From Acanthochlamys bracteata (lineage: Eukaryota; Streptophyta; Magnoliopsida; Pandanales; Velloziaceae), in the NCBI GenBank assembly GCA_019914995.1, contig CM034140.1:1116001-1180000 (forward strand): a stretch of 64,000 nt of DNA, read 5' to 3'. Under the pieces are notes generated by a model. It was not told the origin of the DNA, did no database searches, and saw nothing but the letters and a program-made list of their open reading frames with translations. Shown here in pieces: positions 60,401-64,000 of this stretch (positions are counted from its first letter, which is position 1; every line of letters begins with the position of its first letter). The position numbers and the translations under genes are program-made.

Positions 60401-63236
60401 ATTCCTGGCAAGTCACTGAGTTATTTTCTTGGTAATGTAGTATCTTCATGGTTTAACTTAATTGGGAACATGCCAAGTCAAATACAATAAATCTGGTCTT
60501 AAAATCCATGGAAAAAGTTTGCGTGTAGTTCTAATATATCATCAGTAAAATTTATTGCTTCAGTTTAATTTGATGGACACTGAAACCATAGTTGTGGTAT
60601 TATCAAACTGATCCCAACCCAGAGTGTTTAATAGCATTGGTATTAGAGGAATTTCAAGAGTAATTGTTACAATGATATTTCATGGAACTACTGTATCTTT
60701 AAGTAATGATCATTCTCTGCATACAGTGCCAATGTTGTTGAGATGCCTCCATCTAGAGTGCCAATGTTGCATATTTCAGTGCTCTATATTTCGCATTGTA
60801 CCATAAATTTTGTGGCAGTTAAGAGTACCTCCCTTTTAATTGTGAACTACGCTGTATGCAGTATTAGCCATACTGGAATGGCTTCATACAAATTAGGTAT
60901 GCTATAGTGAATTTGGACATATGGGTAAAGCTTGAGGATGGTGTCTAGTAAGATATTAAGGTGATGATGAGGGACGGTTACCCTCTCTGGATTAAGAATT
61001 CCATGCTGCATTTCAGCAGTCATTGCTTCTGTTTGGAGAAAGTTGTGCTTGCTTTGTCCTGCTTCATACTGATTAACATATCTTGTAATCCATGGCAGAC
61101 AAACACCAGCGTTGCAAGTTCCCTTGGTGCATTTTTCTTCCCACAAATATCTTTAATATTTTTGGATATGCTGACGGTATACAGGTGATATCTCGTGCTA
61201 TCTGGTTGTTTGACATTTGTCTTTTTCATTTTGGTTTTATGATTTATTGAAGTACTATCTTCTCCTTTCAGAATGTATAGTGAGCTTATTTCTAACACCA
61301 TAGCGGAGGGTGGGCCATTTGCATCTAAGACATCTTATGTGAAACTTCTTCGGTAATATATGACTTAAATATTGACTTGTCTTCTTTCTTTCGATTTTCT
61401 AGATCTCTGTAATACTCTAATGTTGATTTGCATCGACAGTTCTGTAAAGAGAGAGACATTGAAGCTTATTGAAACGTTTGTTGACAAGGCTGAAGATCAG
61501 CCTCATATAGGGAAGCAATTTGTGCCTCCTATGATGGACCCAGTTCTTGGTGACTATGCTAGAAATGTGCCTGATGCCAGGGAGTCTGAAGTTTTGTCAC
61601 TCTTTGCTACAATCATAAACAAGTACGTGAACGTTGCTATAATCATTTCTATAGTTTTAGTTTGAAGCCGATATACAAGCTATGTCATTGATGTTTATTC
61701 AATTATGTGTTTTTGTTTATCAACTTATTGTTGTGCCCGTCTACTCCAGTCTCGAAGATTTCATTGTGTAACTACATAGTCATTTGACAAAGCTCTGTCT
61801 GTGTAGGTATAAAGCTGTAATGATAGACGATGTTCCCCGCATTTTTGAAGCTGTCTTCCAGTGCACTCTCGAGGTGAGGCTTTCATTCTGTTAAAAAAAG
61901 AGACTGTTAACCTTATCCAGTTAGTGCTAGTGCATTATTTCGTTTGCATACCACTGCAGATGATCACCAAGAACTTTGAAGATTATCCAGAGCACCGTTT
62001 AAAGTTCTTTTCATTGCTTCGGGCCATTGCTACTCATTGTTTTCGAGCGTTGTTCCAGTTATCTCCTCCGGTCAGTTCATTGGTTCCTCTTTGTGTGCAA
62101 TTTTTCCTTCTAAAATGCGATGTCTCTTCAAAAGAATTTGCTAATGGAAATTTGTAGGCTAACTATTAGAGGCCTCTTTGCCATCTGTGAAGTTTTTTTT
62201 TTTGGTAATCGGCAGCAACTGAAGCTTGTAATGGATTCAATCAACTGGGCTTTCCGTCACACAGAGAGGAATATTGCTGAAACTGGACTGAATCTGCTTT
62301 TGGAAATGCTGAAGAACTTTGAGGTCTTGAATATATATTAAAACTATTTCTGTTCCTGTCCTTTGTAACTGTTGGTATATTAACATTCTTTTGTCATTCT
62401 TCTGTCAGGGTTCAGATTTTTGTAATCAGTTTTATAGGACCTATTATTTGAATATTGAGCAAGAAATTTTTGCTGTACTGACTGACACTTTTCACAAGCC
62501 GGGTTTCAAACTTCACGTGCTAGTGCTTCATCATTTATTCTGCTTGGTAACTAAACTTTGACGTTCACTTCTGTTTCCCACTCATATTCTGTGCTTATCC
62601 TGCTTGCCTAAATTTTCAGGTGGACTCAGGTCGACTGACAGAGCCCTTGTGGGATGCCTCAACAGTACCTCTTCCATATCCAAACAACACGGCTTTTGTT
62701 CGTGATTACACAATTAAATTATTAGGGACATCATTTCCTAATATGACTGTTCAAGAGGTTGGATTTTATTCTCTTTTCTTCCGATTTCCTCTTTGCTTCC
62801 TATTGGCCGAGTATTATGTGCTTGCAGGTGACTCAATTTGTGGATGGTCTATTCCAATCGAGAAATGACCTGCCAACATTTAAAAACCATATTCGTGACT
62901 TTCTTGTACAATCGAAAGAATTTTCAGCCCAGGTAATCTAATATAATCTCTTCCTATTAATTAATCTTGGATCTGCATCACTCTTGTCCACAAGTGTCAA
63001 GTCAGTTGGCTTATGCTGAATGAGTTAGGATTTCTGTGGAACATACGTTACTGTCTGTTTAGAGTACTAGTTGAAGATGGCAGTGAGTTACCATTATACT
63101 TGTAAATATGCAGGACAACAAGGATCTATATGCAGAAGAGGCAGCTGTACAACGTGAGAAGGAAAGACAACGGATGCTTTCAATTCCAGGGCTCATTGCC
63201 CCAAGCGAGTTGCAAGATGAGATGGTGGACTCATAG
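51451..63236 (+). CDS. XPO1A: Exportin-1 (CRM1/XPO1)
   Basis: Thirty-two coding exons join in frame to 1075 aa, the length of Arabidopsis XPO1A. Exon starts: 51451, 52072, 53540, 53734, 54363, 54537, 54811, 55043, 55214, 55423, 55700, 55981, 56164, 56835, 57196, 57979, 58450, 58631, 59031, 59570, 59779, 60003, 61099, 61272, 61440, 61807, 61960, 62216, 62409, 62620, 62828, 63114. The protein exports leucine-rich NES cargo from the nucleus with RanGTP. The N-terminal importin-beta-like domain contains [20 protein letters not shown]. All the rest is HEAT repeats. The NES-groove cysteine targeted by leptomycin B is present ([16 protein letters not shown], Cys531, codon 58495-58497). [30 protein letters not shown] and [20 protein letters not shown] are family blocks. 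The end is [18 protein letters not shown]. No truncation or stop was found. Confidence 0.97.
52340..52473. repeat. Short tandem duplication in exportin-1 intron 2
   Basis: Two ~60 bp copies 75 bases apart start with GCACTTATG and continue through AGTTCTTnGTCGnTGTTCC and CACCACTGA, with about eight mismatches between them. Confidence 0.8.
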
Positions 63237-64000
63237 CTTAATGAGCATGGCATGCCAAATGCTTAATGGTATGGTACTTGGTGGCGCTGTTTGCCCAATG
63301 AAGATCTTAACGTGCCACCTCCAGTTAGTTTCTTTGGCTGATTTCAGCCACTTAGTGTAATGAATGGGCATCAGGGAGGCGCTCTGCTCTGTTGCCTGAT
63401 CTGGCTGGACTGCTAATGATGCTTGCTTGGCCTGATGTTAATGGAGGTTGAAGCAGGGGTAGTTCTTGTGCAGATTCTTGCCGATGATAGGTGATGGTAT
63501 TTGCCAAACGTATTTATTAGAGTTCGTGAGGTCTTTTTTGGTTAGACCGAATAGGTTTGTTGCTCCTCACACTGTAGAGCTGATTGTATTCTAACATTGA
63601 TATGTTGTGAAAATATGTAATTTTCTTTATTGTACATTGGAGGGGATACATTTTAAGTCTACTAATTCCTAATCTTTTTTCTGATTGCTTTTGTTTGAGC
63701 AACGATCGAACTATCATTGTGCTTATATTTTGTGTATCGCTTGTGTAAACCCTATGCATGTTGTCAGTAAAATTATAGATAAAAATTATTATTATTATTT
63801 ATTATTATTACTAATTTTTTAATATAAAACTAAAATTTATTTAAATAAATATTTATTTTATAAACTTTTTCGTACTCTACTACGACGTTTTTTAACTTGT
63901 GCAGGATGATATTGTGCTGGGCCAAAACATGGTATGGGCCAAATTCAAGCTACAAGTCGAATAAAATGTTATCCATCTGCTTTAAAATGTGACGCGATTA
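63237..64000. other. Exportin-1 3' UTR and downstream DNA
   Basis: The exportin-1 3' UTR probably occupies 63237 to about 63770. An ATT microsatellite lies at about 63786-63812, followed by an AT-rich block to about 63880. The last ~100 bases contain the inverted-repeat-like words TGGGCCAAAACATGG and ATGGGCCAAATTC. No gene is seen before the window ends. Confidence 0.5.

Noticed and set aside
61860-62341. Two plus-strand frames (61861-62157, 62120-62341) that look like separate short genes
   Set aside because: They are exportin-1 exons 26-28 read together with flanking intron sequence.
1-64000. CRISPR array, bacterial operons, viral genes or a biosynthetic cluster
   Set aside because: All coding signal is spliced plant housekeeping genes or very short single-exon plant genes. 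Repeats lack spacer structure, and no reverse transcriptase, integrase or capsid motif was seen.

Overview
This window is nuclear DNA from a flowering plant, most likely a eudicot. The genes are split by many GT-AG introns with T-rich acceptors. The intergenic DNA is very AT-rich and full of small degenerate transposon-like repeats. The proteins read out (aconitase, exportin-1/CRM1, RBP45, MED21, CRIPT, eIF1, NDUFAF2, OTU-type deubiquitinase) match plant families closely. The species cannot be named from the sequence. All exon structures were assembled by hand from splice consensus, reading-frame continuity and family similarity.

Layout. 0-5.3 kb: a complex I assembly factor of the NDUFAF2/mimitin type (+), with tandem repeats in two introns. 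5.7-7.6 kb: translation factor eIF1/SUI1 (-). It shares a short divergent promoter with an RNI-like leucine-rich-repeat protein (+, 8.1-10.8 kb). 11.6-18.7 kb: a complete 20-exon mitochondrial aconitase (-). 18.7-22.4 kb: AT-rich intergenic DNA with repeats and a broken coding remnant. 22.4-24.6 kb: CRIPT (-). 24.7-28.2 kb: intergenic DNA holding a degenerate ~105-116 bp repeat array and several MITE-like insertions. 28.8-30.5 kb: a complete OTU deubiquitinase (+), followed by a decayed duplicate of itself. 33.3-35.8 kb: three short single-exon genes (+) for small, poorly characterised proteins. 37.3-41.3 kb: an RBP45-type triple-RRM protein (+). 42.7-44.3 kb: Mediator subunit MED21 (-). 45.5-48.0 kb: an AT-hook protein (-) with a long 5' UTR intron. 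48-51.4 kb: repeat-rich intergenic DNA. 51.4-63.2 kb: complete exportin-1 (+, 32 coding exons, 1075 aa).

The genes are unrelated housekeeping functions (respiration, translation initiation, TCA cycle, ubiquitin, RNA binding, transcription, nuclear export). They are not a pathway cluster. I see no biosynthetic cluster, virus, CRISPR array or clearly new system. The most interesting items are: the OTU gene whose GC splice donor aligns with a GT donor in its neighbouring pseudogene copy; the degenerate ~105-116 bp array; the recurrent AT-rich MITE-like family; and a zero-length-exon-like splice site in the 5' UTR of the AT-hook gene.
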